A stretch of DNA of 64,000 bases, from the NCBI RefSeq assembly GCF_003670275.1, contig NZ_QXJF01000009.1, forward strand, positions 1 through 64,000. The letters run 5' to 3'. Positions 1 to 9,314 of this stretch are shown piece by piece (position 1 is the first letter of the stretch; every line of letters starts with the position of its first letter). The notes below the pieces were generated by a model. That model searched no databases, was not told the origin of the DNA, and was given only the letters and a program-made list of their open reading frames with translations. The translations under genes and the position numbers were made by a program. The DNA is from Helicobacter labetoulli. Its GTDB lineage: Bacteria; Campylobacterota; Campylobacteria; Campylobacterales; Helicobacteraceae.

Positions 1-3000
1 TCCACTTGCTTTTTAGGTAGAGAATCTATTTTAGATTTAAGGCTTTTAAATAAATCATCTAAGCTAGATTCTGCTTTGGATACACTGCTTTGTGGATTAG
101 CTATACTCTCTCTTAGCTCCCTTAGTTTTGGCATTAGTGAGCTTAAAGCACTTTGGCTTTGGGTAACCTGCCCTTGATTGATAAGATATTCTAAAAAGTC
201 ATATATATCTACTTCACTTAAAGCCTTGCCCTGTGTAAAAAATGTCGGTTGTGTGGCAAGTTCTAAGGCTTTTGGAACTTCTTTTAAGCACTCATATAGA
301 GCAGAGCTTGGGTTTTCTTGGCGTGAGAATTTAGCTAGGGCAACGCCAAAGGCTTGAGCGGTAAGATTTTCCACCTTGTTAGAATCTAACACAAGGGCAT
401 TTTTTAAGGCTTGTTTATCTTTAGCTAGATTTAAAAAGCTTTCAATATCATTAATTAAATGTGTATAATCTAGCTCTCTTGTAGGATTTTGCTTTGCTGT
501 GTAGAAAATTGCATCGCTTAGTATATCTCTAAACTCTAAGTTTTTAAAGCTAGGATTATGAGCGAGATTATAAAAGCTCCCTGCATTATCTATATACATA
601 TTGATGATTTTATTTTTATATTCACTATTGCCTTTTATGGAATCTAGGCTTTGTAAGATATTGCTATTTTTTCCATTTCTCGCTAGGCTTGTTAAAAGGG
701 CTAGATTTGGCTCAAAGGTATTAAGCCCATTGCCTTGCTTATCTATATGTCTTGCCACAAGGCTTTTTAGCTCATTGACATTTTCACTTTGCAAAGCTTT
801 TGGCAGTGTAGCGATATTTTGTCTATATAGACTAAGGGTTGATAGAGCTTTTTCGCCCATTGTGCTTTCTCTACCGATATTTGAGCTAAAAGCAAGTTGA
901 AGTATTTGCTTATCACTCATATTTTCTTTTAATCTTCGCACGATGATTTCATCATTTTCTAATTCCACGCCTAGAAACTCTTTTGCCCCTTGCTTATACT
1001 TTTGCTTTGCAGTCTCTGCATTATGTGTTTGTGCGTTAAAAATCTGCCTTAGAGCTTGACTTCTGCGATTCCCGCTTACGACTTTGCCATCTCTTGTGAT
1101 GATAGGCACTCCATTTACTCCGCCCTCTTGGTAGAATATAAGTTCAGGTTTAAAGTCATTAACGATATTTGCTATTACACCCTCTTGCTTGATTAATCGC
1201 CCTTGCGTGTTTGAGTTATCAAAGTTTGGCTTTATATCACTCAGTTTAACTACTGCAAACTCCGCTTCAAATGGAGCAGTCTCATCATTTAGCACTATAC
1301 TTGTATCTCTTATGGGCTTGTAGAGTATATCCTGCCCCTTATCTAGTGGCACTTCATCAGCGTTTTTGCCAAGTTTTGCTTCTTTTAGGGCGATAATCTC
1401 ATCTCTTTTAGCTTGAGTTTGTGCCGCAGAATCTGCCATTGCTTGTTGTGCTTTGGCTTCTTTTTGTATTTGGCTTTGTATTTGTGTAGAATCTAGCTTA
1501 GCTATTCCAGCTTTGCTCCTCTTTTGTGGTATAATGTCTTTTGCATTTGCTGAAGTAGTCTTTTCAGTTTCACTTTGTGAGCTAGGCAAGTCTGTCCTAC
1601 GCCTAGCAATGCTTTCATCTTTTTCAAATGCTGTTAGAATCCAATTTTCTTTTTGTCCTTCAAAATCTTTTCTAATACTTAATTTATACATATCATTTTC
1701 TAGCTGATACCTATTAGCATTCTCTTTTACAATGGGTAGATTCTGCACTAATTCATCTAATTTATCTATCACTTCAGGGTGGTATTCTACAATCTTTGCT
1801 AAACCCCAGCCATCGCTTTTGTCTGTGCCTTTTTCACCCCACGCAAGAGTAATATCCCCTATTTCATCTCTATAAAATGCCCCTTGCACTTGTCCGCTTT
1901 TTGTTTCTAGCAAATGTTTTATAGCCTCTTGTGGCTTGTGATAAAACTGCGGATAATTCTCTCCAAACTCGTTTATAGGCTCTACTTTCACACTAGAATC
2001 TATCTTTTGTTTGTCATAACCTTGCTCCTCCCCCTTGTCATACTGAGGCTTTGCCGAAGTATCTTTTTTAGAATGAGATTTTTCGCTACCACTCAAAATG
2101 ACAGAATCTACTTCTTGTGCTAAAGGCTTAGATTCTATTTGTTTGGCAAGTTTATTTTCTAGCTCATCTTTGGCAAACTTCTCTAGGCTTTCTTGTAGCA
2201 TTAGCTCATCATAGCTATTAATCTGTTCTTTAAAATTACTTTGGATATAGACATTTTCTAGCATATCTTTTGAAAGGAGCAGTTTTTCCCCATTATCTAG
2301 CTCCACTACACTCCGCAGGACATTGCCATCTTGTTGCCATTTTAGGTTGTTTGTGGTAGAATCTGCCTTGCGAGTCCATTCAGCTTTGCTTTCACTCGCT
2401 CGGCTGGTAAAAGTTTGGATAAGGTCAGCGTTTTTTATTTTTGATTCTATATATTCATTTCTTGCTTTTGGTAAAAATGTGATTAATCTTTTGTTGTCCT
2501 GTTCTGTGATGAGCAGTGTGAAAAAGTTATCCCCATCGTTAAAAACCTTAACAAGCTCTTTCCTGTCGCCCTTTGTAAGTTTTATATCCCATTCTTTAAG
2601 TGTTGGCTCTACTAAGTTTAAATATGCTAAACGACTTTGTGCATCCTGCTTTTTTTGCAAATGGACAATAAAATTTTCTTGATTCTCCACGCTTTGAGAT
2701 AAAGTATTTTTAAAAGTTTGTATATCTATCTCTTTTGGAATAGTTTGCCCTTGCGTGTTGTGTAGCTTTGTAATTGCTTCATCTGCGTTGATTTGCAATA
2801 CTTTTAGGTCATCTGGTTTGGGTGGGGCTTTTTCTACCACTTCCCTTAACTTCTCCACCTGTTCCTTGCTTACCTTGCCATTGCCTATTGTGGTATAAAT
2901 GAGTGTATCATCATTTATAGCTTTAAGGATACTTTCATCACTTGGCGTGGTTAGAGCATTATTTAAAGCATAGTTTTTAGCTCTATGTTTTAGCTCATCA

Positions 3001-5987
3001 CTTAAAGTTTTTGGATTTGACACATAGCTTTGTATATCTTTTGCCACACTCTCATTGATATAAGCCTCTCCATTAGGATTGCTTGGGCTTTTTGGATTTG
3101 GGCTTGTGAGACGGGGATTATTAAGCATATCAAGTGTAATAGCTCGTGGGTATTTCAGCTCTTGGACTGCTTTTTTAAGGTGATGGAGCAGGGCATCTTT
3201 ATCGCCAATGTAAGGCACTCTAAAAAATAATGCCTTAAACAACCTATTTGTCATAAATACCTGCATTCTGCCTTCCAGCGTAGTGCTTAACGCTCCACTT
3301 CCTGCCGCACTTTTAAAGCCCTTAGCTCCACTTAGCTTTTGCATAAACTCATAAGTTTGAGCAAGTTCTTTAAAGATATTAAGTGCATTTTGAGCTTTTG
3401 GGTGCAAGGGTAGAGATTCTAATTGCTCTATATCTTTTAGGGCTTTGCTTAAGTCTATAAAGGTAGAACTGTCCTTTTCTTTAATGTGTCGCTCTAGGCT
3501 TCTAAAGATAAGCAAGGTTTGTGTATGCTCTTGCATTCTAGGGTCAAATTTGGCAAATATGGTATTCTCTAGCCCCACGATTGAATCTTGCCATTGCTTA
3601 TCAAGCACAGCTTGTTTCCACTCATCTACACTTCGCATTGAATTTATCGTGCTTTTCTTTGGTTGGTTCATAAAAATAGCTTTTGTGAGTTTATCATTGA
3701 GCCTTTGCTTTATGTCTGCATAGGCGATATTTGCTTCTCTAAACTCTTCTAGCACAGCTCTTGCAGATGCATCAAGCTCCCCTTTAGCTATACCACTTTC
3801 AATAGTGTTATGAATTTGCGTATCAATGGCGTCTTTAAGCTCTAGGGCATTATCTTGGAATCTAAATTTTTTTAAGGCATTTGGGTTATCGTTATAGTTT
3901 CTAATAATGGCATTTACATCTTTTTTTTCTAGGGCTTCTTTAATGGTGATATTCCGCCCTTGCAAATTATTCACTTCACTCACTAATGCTCTGCTTATCT
4001 CAGCATTTGCCCCAAACTCTCTTATAGCATAATCTGCGACATTTTTAAAAGGTGTAAGTAAGTCAATGCTTTTGTCTTTAAGTGTAGATTCTAGTTTGGC
4101 TACACTTTGAGCGTATTGAGTTTTCACATTGTGTTCTGCTAACTCTACGGCTTTTTGAAAGGCTTTTGGCAGACTAGGATTTGCTTCATCTTTGAGTATT
4201 TCTTTAGCGATTAAGTTTTCATAGCTTTGGCTTAGGGCTTTAAAGTCTTTTGCCATTTTATTACTTGCTTCACTTAAGATTCTAGCCTCTACATCATCAA
4301 GTTGGTTTGCAAGGCTATCAGCTAAGTCTTTATTTCTTAACGCCGTGCTTAGTAGCTCTTGGCGTTTTTGTGCTAGTGAGCTAGGCTCATTAGTTTTTTT
4401 AAAGACTTTAGGAGCATAGGCAGAGACTTTATTTAAGATTTTCTCCGTCAAACTTTCATTTTGAAAGTCTTTTTTAATCAACTCATCACTTTGAGATTCT
4501 TGAAAACTTTTTAAAATACGCGGGATTTCATCTTTTTTAGCTTGTTTTGATAAGGCTCTATCAATCGCACCCATATTTTGTCCGCTTAGGGCGAGTTTTA
4601 CTTGATTTGTGGCTTCTTTTAATAATCCTAAGCCTTTGTCGGTTTTTACCATTCCACCTTTGATTGCCTTATAAGTGGTAGCAACACCTTTAAATACAAA
4701 ATCCCCCGCGATATTTAGCCCCGCTTCTTGTGAGCCGTGTATAAGAGCTTGGGCTATGTCAAAATCTTTATTGAGCTTTGCATCTACAAGCAAAGAATCT
4801 AATGCACCACCTAAAAACGCCCCTCCCGCTCCATATAGCACCATATTGCCAAATCTAGCTTTAGCACTTGCTCCCTTGTTTGCTCCATACATCGCTCCTG
4901 CTATACCTAGCCCAAAAGAGCCTTTATTATCATTCAGCACACCTAAAAGCTCTTGGTTAAAATTCTGCTCTACCTTATACGCCCTTTCATCTTTTATGAA
5001 ATATAGCCCATTTTTGTTATAAGCCACCGCTTCAAAGCCCAAAAACTCCGCTACGCTTTCAAAATTCTTTATCTTTTCTTGTTGCTTTTCACTAAGCGTT
5101 TCAGCATTTGAAAGCAGTCCAAAAAACTGCTCATCTTTTAGCACATTTTCTAAGCTCTTTGAGAGTTTGACATAGTTATTTGTCTGCTCCCTTGCCCTTT
5201 GTATATCCATAAACATTTTTTGTTTTTCTTGCTTATCTCTAAAAAGAGAGCTAAAAAAGCCCAAATCATTCTCAATGATTTCCTCTTGTTCTTTAGTTAA
5301 AATCACTTCTTTGTTTTGATTTTGGGTTTCTCTGATTTCCTCATAGAGTGCAAAGGCTTTTAGCTCATCTTGCAAACCTTTCTCTGCTTGGCTTAAGTGT
5401 AAATCATTCTTTAGTCCCAGCTCTTTAGCGACTTCTTTGCTAGGGCGTGTCAAATCACTCACCAAATCATCAGCTACTTCAAAAAAGTTTTTCTTCGCGT
5501 TTAATCCTAAATTGAGATATTCTTTAATCTCATTATAATGCGGGATATTCTCTACATCTTTCCCCGCTCTCTTTACAAAAAGTGCTAACTCATCTGTATC
5601 TTTAATCAGCTCTTTTATATCATCACTCTCATAGCCAAAAGTGCTAACCACCCCTTGAATATTTTTGCTTACATCGTTGAAAAAGCCTTTATTTGTGTAT
5701 TTTTCTTTAAACTCACTTGCTTTTTTATTTAAATCCCATTCTGCTCTATGTCCGTATAAGCCTTTATTTGTGGCATTGTCTAAATCAAACTCTACTTTTA
5801 GATTTTGTTTAATATAGTCGTATTGTTGCTCTTTTGGGAGATTAAGCGAATCTATCTGCTCCCATTGTATATTTGTAGGATTCTTACGCAAAAAATCAAT
5901 GCTTTGAGATTTAAACTCACTCTCTCCTAAGTTTTTGCGTTGTGTTTGGTTACTTTGCTCTAGTTTGTCAAAGTTAAAAATTGCCAT
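1..5987 (-). CDS. Giant phage polyvalent-type protein (PBECR-like and DdrB/ParB-like domains), partial
   Basis: One open frame of about 1995 codons runs from ATG 5987 off the left edge, so the C-terminus is missing. An AAGGAC ribosome site overlaps the stop of the preceding 27-residue ORF. The first ~1250 residues are mostly charged and helical, with a Gly/Ala-rich stretch near residues 355-395 that could insert in a membrane. Residues ~1350-1450 (nt 1925-1640) contain GAFYRDEIGDITLAWGE and GWGLAKIVEYHP, the signature of the barnase/EndoU/colicin-E5-like PBECR (DUF3519) group. Residues ~1570-1650 contain a DdrB-like ParB segment with VVSGNRRSQALRQIF. These domain pairs are known from phage and conjugative-element polyvalent proteins, which are thought to enter the recipient with the DNA. 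The portal gene upstream supports a virion-associated role. Activity is inferred only. Confidence 0.8.
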   Translation of the reverse strand, partial: MAIFNFDKLEQSNQTQRKNLGESEFKSQSIDFLRKNPTNIQWEQIDSLNLPKEQQYDYIKQNLKVEFDLDNATNKGLYGHRAEWDLNKKASEFKEKYTNKGFFNDVSKNIQGVVSTFGYESDDIKELIKDTDELALFVKRAGKDVENIPHYNEIKEYLNLGLNAKKNFFEVADDLVSDLTRPSKEVAKELGLKNDLHLSQAEKGLQDELKAFALYEEIRETQNQNKEVILTKEQEEIIENDLGFFSSLFRDKQEKQKMFMDIQRAREQTNNYVKLSKSLENVLKDEQFFGLLSNAETLSEKQQEKIKNFESVAEFLGFEAVAYNKNGLYFIKDERAYKVEQNFNQELLGVLNDNKGSFGLGIAGAMYGANKGASAKARFGNMVLYGAGGAFLGGALDSLLVDAKLNKDFDIAQALIHGSQEAGLNIAGDFVFKGVATTYKAIKGGMVKTDKGLGLLKEATNQVKLALSGQNMGAIDRALSKQAKKDEIPRILKSFQESQSDELIKKDFQNESLTEKILNKVSAYAPKVFKKTNEPSSLAQKRQELLSTALRNKDLADSLANQLDDVEARILSEASNKMAKDFKALSQSYENLIAKEILKDEANPSLPKAFQKAVELAEHNVKTQYAQSVAKLESTLKDKSIDLLTPFKNVADYAIREFGANAEISRALVSEVNNLQGRNITIKEALEKKDVNAIIRNYNDNPNALKKFRFQDNALELKDAIDTQIHNTIESGIAKGELDASARAVLEEFREANIAYADIKQRLNDKLTKAIFMNQPKKSTINSMRSVDEWKQAVLDKQWQDSIVGLENTIFAKFDPRMQEHTQTLLIFRSLERHIKEKDSSTFIDLSKALKDIEQLESLPLHPKAQNALNIFKELAQTYEFMQKLSGAKGFKSAAGSGALSTTLEGRMQVFMTNRLFKALFFRVPYIGDKDALLHHLKKAVQELKYPRAITLDMLNNPRLTSPNPKSPSNPNGEAYINESVAKDIQSYVSNPKTLSDELKHRAKNYALNNALTTPSDESILKAINDDTLIYTTIGNGKVSKEQVEKLREVVEKAPPKPDDLKVLQINADEAITKLHNTQGQTIPKEIDIQTFKNTLSQSVENQENFIVHLQKKQDAQSRLAYLNLVEPTLKEWDIKLTKGDRKELVKVFNDGDNFFTLLITEQDNKRLITFLPKARNEYIESKIKNADLIQTFTSRASESKAEWTRKADSTTNNLKWQQDGNVLRSVVELDNGEKLLLSKDMLENVYIQSNFKEQINSYDELMLQESLEKFAKDELENKLAKQIESKPLAQEVDSVILSGSEKSHSKKDTSAKPQYDKGEEQGYDKQKIDSSVKVEPINEFGENYPQFYHKPQEAIKHLLETKSGQVQGAFYRDEIGDITLAWGEKGTDKSDGWGLAKIVEYHPEVIDKLDELVQNLPIVKENANRYQLENDMYKLSIRKDFEGQKENWILTAFEKDESIARRRTDLPSSQSETEKTTSANAKDIIPQKRSKAGIAKLDSTQIQSQIQKEAKAQQAMADSAAQTQAKRDEIIALKEAKLGKNADEVPLDKGQDILYKPIRDTSIVLNDETAPFEAEFAVVKLSDIKPNFDNSNTQGRLIKQEGVIANIVNDFKPELIFYQEGGVNGVPIITRDGKVVSGNRRSQALRQIFNAQTHNAETAKQKYKQGAKEFLGVELENDEIIVRRLKENMSDKQILQLAFSSNIGRESTMGEKALSTLSLYRQNIATLPKALQSENVNELKSLVARHIDKQGNGLNTFEPNLALLTSLARNGKNSNILQSLDSIKGNSEYKNKIINMYIDNAGSFYNLAHNPSFKNLEFRDILSDAIFYTAKQNPTRELDYTHLINDIESFLNLAKDKQALKNALVLDSNKVENLTAQAFGVALAKFSRQENPSSALYECLKEVPKALELATQPTFFTQGKALSEVDIYDFLEYLINQGQVTQSQSALSSLMPKLRELRESIANPQSSVSKAESSLDDLFKSLKSKIDSLPKKQV
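2036..2103. repeat. Palindromic dispersed element inserted in frame in the polyvalent gene
   Basis: TGTCATACTGAG at the left end and CTCAAAATGACA at the right end pair at 10 of 12 positions. An inner pair, CGAAGTATCT and AGATTTTTCG, gives a second stem. The element is read through in frame and encodes a Ser/Lys-rich linker just before the PBECR-like domain (about residues 1295-1318). A fuller relative lies at 44600-44672 and half copies lie at 8798 and 33549. The situation resembles Rickettsia palindromic elements, which also insert in coding sequence. Confidence 0.75.
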
Positions 5988-5988
5988 T

Positions 5989-6072
5989 TTAGTCCTTTAT
6001 GCTGTATAAGCCATAGGTTATTATCCCTATGGCAAAGCCCACTGCAAATATAAACATTCCTGTGCTTATCAT
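5989..6072 (-). CDS. 27-residue single-pass membrane protein
   Basis: The short ORF starts MISTGMFIFAVGFAIG and ends YSIKD. It is almost entirely one hydrophobic helix. AGGA lies about seven bases before its ATG, and its stop codon lies within the ribosome-binding region of the giant phage gene that follows, so the two are probably translated together. The size and position suggest a small phage membrane protein or holin-like peptide, but no family is recognised. Confidence 0.5.
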   Translation of the reverse strand: MISTGMFIFAVGFAIGIITYGLYSIKD

Positions 6073-6099
6073 TTTAGAATCCTATTTTGTTTCATTGTC

Positions 6100-6113
6100 G
6101 TGAAATTTTTCAC
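6100..6113. promoter_or_regulatory. Perfect 14-bp palindrome upstream of the phage module
   Basis: GTGAAATTTTTCAC is a perfect 6-2-6 inverted repeat about 30 bases before the 27-residue ORF on the minus strand. It is a plausible operator for the polyvalent-gene transcript. No regulator can be assigned. Confidence 0.35.
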
Positions 6114-6252
6114 CTTTAGTCCTTTTTAGATTCCTTTGTGTCGTGGTATAGTATGTTTTTAAGAGAGAAAATTAAAGGGTTAAAGCGGTTAAATGTAAAA
6201 GGTTGTTTTAAAAGGGTGAGAGTTATTAAGTAAATATTTATATAAAATATAA

Positions 6253-6481
6253 TATAATTACGCTAATTAAATATCCGCAAGGGTGTTTAATCGGTAGGCG
6301 GTAGGGACAATCTTTTAAAGGATTTGAGATGTTAAGTTTCAAGTTCAAAAAGGTTGTGAGAATGCTTAGGCTTAAGATTTTGATTAAAGTCAAAATCTTA
6401 AGCCTAGCAATTTAAACAACTTTCCCCACTCTCTTGTGGTGGGGTTAGTTGTATTATATCCTTTTTAAAAAGTGGAGTCAA
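6253..6481 (+). ncRNA. Structured RNA leader, cassette copy A
   Basis: A TATAAT at 6253-6258 precedes an RNA-like segment. Its first ~50 bases are nearly identical to those of copy B at 9115. Hairpin 1 is a 10-bp stem, TTAAATATCC (6267-6276) with GGGTGTTTAA (6281-6290), closed by a GCAA loop of GNRA type. Its two U-G pairs fit plus-strand transcription. Hairpin 2 is a perfect 16-bp stem (6368-6383 with 6390-6405). Hairpin 3 pairs ACAACT and CCCCAC with GTGGGG and AGTTGT (6416-6452). A U-rich run and a GGAG ribosome site follow, then the HTH gene. I do not recognise a known RNA family. Confidence 0.6.
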
Positions 6482-6727
6482 ATGCAAGAGAATAAGCCCT
6501 TTTACACAACCCTAAGCTTTGAGCTAGACCTGCAAGAGTTTAAGTCTCTCTACAAACAAGCGGGGTTTAAAAATAAAAATGAGTTAGCAAAATTTTTAGA
6601 TTTAAGCCATACCACTATCAATGCGTGGGGGAGTGTAACGCCCTTTCCACGCTACATAAAACCCCTTTTAGTTTGTATGATACAAGCCCAAAATAACAAA
6701 TCCTCAAACTTTAAACACAAAAGCTAA
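6482..6727 (+). CDS. Small Cro/XRE-like helix-turn-helix protein
   Basis: The 81-residue product begins MQENKPFYTTLSFELD. Residues ~15-60 hold a helix-turn-helix: the stretch KNKNELAKFLDLSHTTINAW is typical of Cro/CI-like proteins, followed by a PFPRYIKPLL tail common in phage repressors. I chose ATG 6482 because GGAG lies just upstream; the frame is open further upstream to 6449 but without a good ribosome site. It is transcribed against the phage genes around it, from its own promoter and RNA leader. It may be a repressor or moron regulator. Its target is not known. Confidence 0.65.
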   Translation: MQENKPFYTTLSFELDLQEFKSLYKQAGFKNKNELAKFLDLSHTTINAWGSVTPFPRYIKPLLVCMIQAQNNKSSNFKHKS

Positions 6728-6756
6728 GCCTTAGCCTAAGATTTATCCACGCTTGG

Positions 6757-8497
6757 TTATCTCATATCCTTCACACTAATCTGCATCGTTTTCTTTGCCA
6801 TTTTTTGAGCATCACTTTGTTTGCCACTCTCTTGGGGATTATTTGCTTCTTGTTTCATTTGCTCTTGCATTTGACCCATCACTTCGCTTTGAGATTCTAG
6901 CTTTTGGCTTTCTTTTTGGAGTTTTTCTATTTGAGCTTGAAGTTTTGCCATTTCTAGCTCTTGCATTTTTTGGCTTATGGGCTGATTTGCTTTGTTTGCT
7001 TCTTCTTGTGCTTTATCAGCTTGTGCTAAGACTTCCTCTATATCCTCTATGATTTGAGAATCTGTATCTTTTAGCATTAAAGGCAAAAGTGAAGTAACAA
7101 TATCGGGTCGTATGCTTGAGATTGTTTTAAAAATCTCACTCCAATGAGCAAACCGCTCTTCTCGCCCTTGCTGTTTGAGCTGGGATTTAAAGTCTAAGTC
7201 AAAATGTCCTATCTCTATTTTGTTACTCTCATCGGTATTAATGCTAAAATACCACTCTACTTTCTTTTTATCTGTCATCTTAAACATCTGCGGCTTGGTG
7301 AAGTAGTGCTGAATGAAACTTAGCACCTTTTCATAGAGTAATCTATCAGCATTATCTGCGGAATTGACATAATATTGAAGTCCCAAAAGCCCGCTTTCTC
7401 GCCTTTGAGCGATAGCTATGCCACTTTGCCTATTTGTCGCCATAGCTAGAGCTTCATCGTTTAAGCCACTTAGGATTTTTGCCATATTTTTCTTTTGCTC
7501 ACTCTTTTGAGAGAGAGCGGCAATATCGGCTTGGTGCTGCACGAATTGAATCTTATTTTCTTGCAATGCCCCGCTTCTTACACCCACTACGGCATTATCT
7601 TGGCTCACTCCCTCTACAAACTCATCTATATCTTCTACTGCATCTAGCTCATATAAAGCCTTTATCGTGCCTAGCATATTCCCCATTTTAATTTCAGCAA
7701 AATTAATATAATCCTGTATGGGCTTAATATCACGGAATAATCCATACCAATTATGCTTTTCATCTATGTTATACCTTGCTATGATAAAAGGGTGTGTGTT
7801 GTTCTTAAAGGGGCGTTTTTCATATGGTATGCCAAAGGTAGCGATTCCAGCTAAATTTTTCTTCCACTTCCTCATCATATTCCCTTATCCAAGTTTCTAT
7901 AATATCCACGCGATTATCTACAATAGTGCTGCCATTTTGAAAAATATCTACATTTTCTCCCAAAAGTAGCCTTGCTTCTAAATAGCTCAAATTCTGCTTT
8001 TTATGAAAACGATTAGAATCTAGGGCATTTTTATCCACGCTATAAGTATCCACTAAAAAACTTTCATTGTTTAAAGCCTTTAAAGAGATGTGAAAATCGC
8101 CTTGTTTGTCTTTATTAACCCATAGCTCTATAACACTCTGTCCCATAAGTAAGTCAAAGTCTCTTTTGTAAATCTCTTTTTCATAGTCTTTTTGTGAGTT
8201 AAACACACGCAATAAATCATTTAAAAGATTAGCCAAAGGCTTATATTGTTCTTGTCTGCCACTGACTTTTATCTCTTGCAGACTTTGAATCTTATAGCCC
8301 AAAATCTTATCGCATATCATTTTGTAGATATTTTCATAAATGGGGATTTGCCCCCGCCTTGCGAGTTTCTCTAGCTCTTGGGCGGCAAGTTGATGTCCGT
8401 GATAATACGCCTTAGCTTCTTTATACTCTTTTAGGGCTTTATCATTTGCTAGGGAATCGTTAGTAAGCATTGTGTTAAGTTCATATAAGCTCAGCAT
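6757..8497 (-). pseudogene. P22-like phage portal protein, frameshifted
   Basis: The first frame starts at 8497 after an AGGAG site and reads 225 residues with the YYHGHQL and KMICDKILGYK features of P22-type portals. It stops at 7820. The second frame (from about 7878 to 6757) continues with the portal core and a C-terminal Gln/Glu/Lys-rich coiled coil. The break lies in an A5 run near 7857; removing one A joins EYDEEVEEN to LAGIATFGIPYEKR and restores a protein of ~579 residues. The portal is the ring through which phage DNA is packaged and ejected. Either the prophage gene is dead or this is a base-calling error. Programmed frameshifting is not usual for portals. Confidence 0.8.
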
Positions 8498-8513
8498 TTT
8501 CGCGTGTCTCCTT

Positions 8514-8765
8514 TTATTGTGTTGGCTTAGGCTTGTCTCTTTGGTTTAAATCGCAGATTCTGCGTTCGCCAACGGCGGCACTTACGCTTAAGTAAGCTTC
8601 TTGTTGGCTCACTTGAAAGCTACGATTTAAACTCAAAAATACTTCGCCCCCTTCTTCCGCTGTATTGTCGCCTTTTTGGCTAGAATCGGCGATTATTTCG
8701 CAAATCCTGCCGCCCTTTGTTTCTAGTTTTGTATCCCAAAGCCCCACCGCACTCGTGCAAAGCAC
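8514..8765 (-). CDS. Doubtful ORF upstream of the portal gene, overlapping a palindromic repeat
   Basis: An 83-residue frame ends about 15 bases before the portal start. It is largely made of dispersed palindromic DNA (8544-8632), so most of its sequence is probably repeat-derived. Only its last residues, near DLNQRDKPKPTQ, look like the tail of an ordinary gene. It could be the 3' remnant of an upstream phage gene such as a terminase, but nothing in it proves that. Confidence 0.2.
   Translation of the reverse strand: MLCTSAVGLWDTKLETKGGRICEIIADSSQKGDNTAEEGGEVFLSLNRSFQVSQQEAYLSVSAAVGERRICDLNQRDKPKPTQ
8544..8632. repeat. Nested palindromic repeat, family 2, copy 1
   Basis: Outer arms GTTTAAATCG (8544-8553) and CGATTTAAAC (8623-8632) are perfect complements. 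Inner arms GCCAAC (8568) and GTTGGC (8603) pair, and CTTAC/GTAAG pair in the centre. The right flank, ending ACTCAAAAATACTTCG, recurs at the two other copies (9519 and 44431). Confidence 0.6.
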
Positions 8766-8797
8766 TCGTCCAAACTTGCAAAATCTTAGAATTTTCT

Positions 8798-8827
8798 TGT
8801 CATACTGAGCCGTAGGCGAAGTATCTT
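8798..8827. repeat. Half copy of the TGTCATACTGAG palindromic element
   Basis: The left arm of the dispersed element is present (TGTCATACTGAGCC followed by GAAGTATCT), without an evident right arm. The same half occurs at 33549. Confidence 0.55.
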
Positions 8828-8892
8828 TAATATTCTAAGCCTTTTACACGCTTAAGGCACGCCCACGAACGCCCTTAAGGGTAAGGGGCGGA

Positions 8893-8991
8893 TTTATAAG
8901 GGGGAGTGAGCGGTATATCTGCGAACCGACTTCGCATTCGTGCGTAAGCACTAATCCACACTTGCAAATTTAAGCCCCTCCCCCTTATAAA
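8893..8991. repeat. Long inverted repeat with G/C-rich arms
   Basis: TTTATAAGGGGGAG (8893-8906) and CTCCCCCTTATAAA (8978-8991) are perfect 14-base complements around a ~71-base loop. A related pair with the same GGGGGAG core lies at 33602-33649. Apart from this and neighbouring repeats I see no gene between 8766 and the second RNA cassette. An 18-base match to the end of the HTH gene lies at 9053-9070. Confidence 0.6.
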
Positions 8992-9114
8992 AAAGAAAAA
9001 AGGAATTGTGAAAAAGCTCTTGTAGCCTTAACCCACTCAAACAATACAAGTATTAAACACAAAAGCTAAGTTTTTAAAAAGGGTTAAAGTCTTGATATTA
9101 TAACGATATTATGT

Positions 9115-9304
9115 TATAATTTACGCTAATTAAATATCCGCAAGGGTGTTTAATCAGTAGGCTGTAGGGAATCACTTTGAAAGGCTTAAAATGAAACTCA
9201 AAGCTTGGAGTGTGTCCATTACTTTCAAGCTTGAACTTCATTAATCACACTCCTCTTGCATTATGCAAGGGGTTGTGTGATTATATCTTTTTTAAGAATC
9301 GGAG
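9115..9304 (+). ncRNA. Structured RNA leader, cassette copy B
   Basis: TATAAT at 9115-9120 is followed by the same ~50-base block as copy A, including the GCAA-capped hairpin 1. Hairpin 2 here is AAGCTTG with CAAGCTT. Hairpin 3 pairs AATCACAC plus CCTCTTGCA (9243-9260) with TGCAAGGGG plus GTGTGATT (9264-9282). The stem sequences differ from copy A while pairing is kept, which is covariation evidence for a functional RNA. GGAGTGTG (from ~9207) could also pair with CACACTCC, giving an alternative fold. The U-rich stretch and GGAGTC near the end match copy A. Confidence 0.6.
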
Positions 9305-9314
9305 TCAAACAAGT

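Noticed and set aside
601-5022. Several plus-strand open frames of 60-120 codons
   Set aside because: They lie opposite the giant minus-strand gene, have no ribosome sites and encode Leu/Phe/Ser-rich antisense-type sequence.
6757-8497. Programmed ribosomal frameshift in the portal gene
   Set aside because: The break needs a +1 shift at an A5 run, without a slippery heptamer or pseudoknot that I can see. Phage programmed shifts are usual in tail assembly genes, not portals.
8793-8991. CRISPR array in the repeat-rich intergenic DNA
   Set aside because: The repeats are palindromes of different sequence and spacing. There are no evenly spaced identical repeats and no cas genes anywhere in the window.
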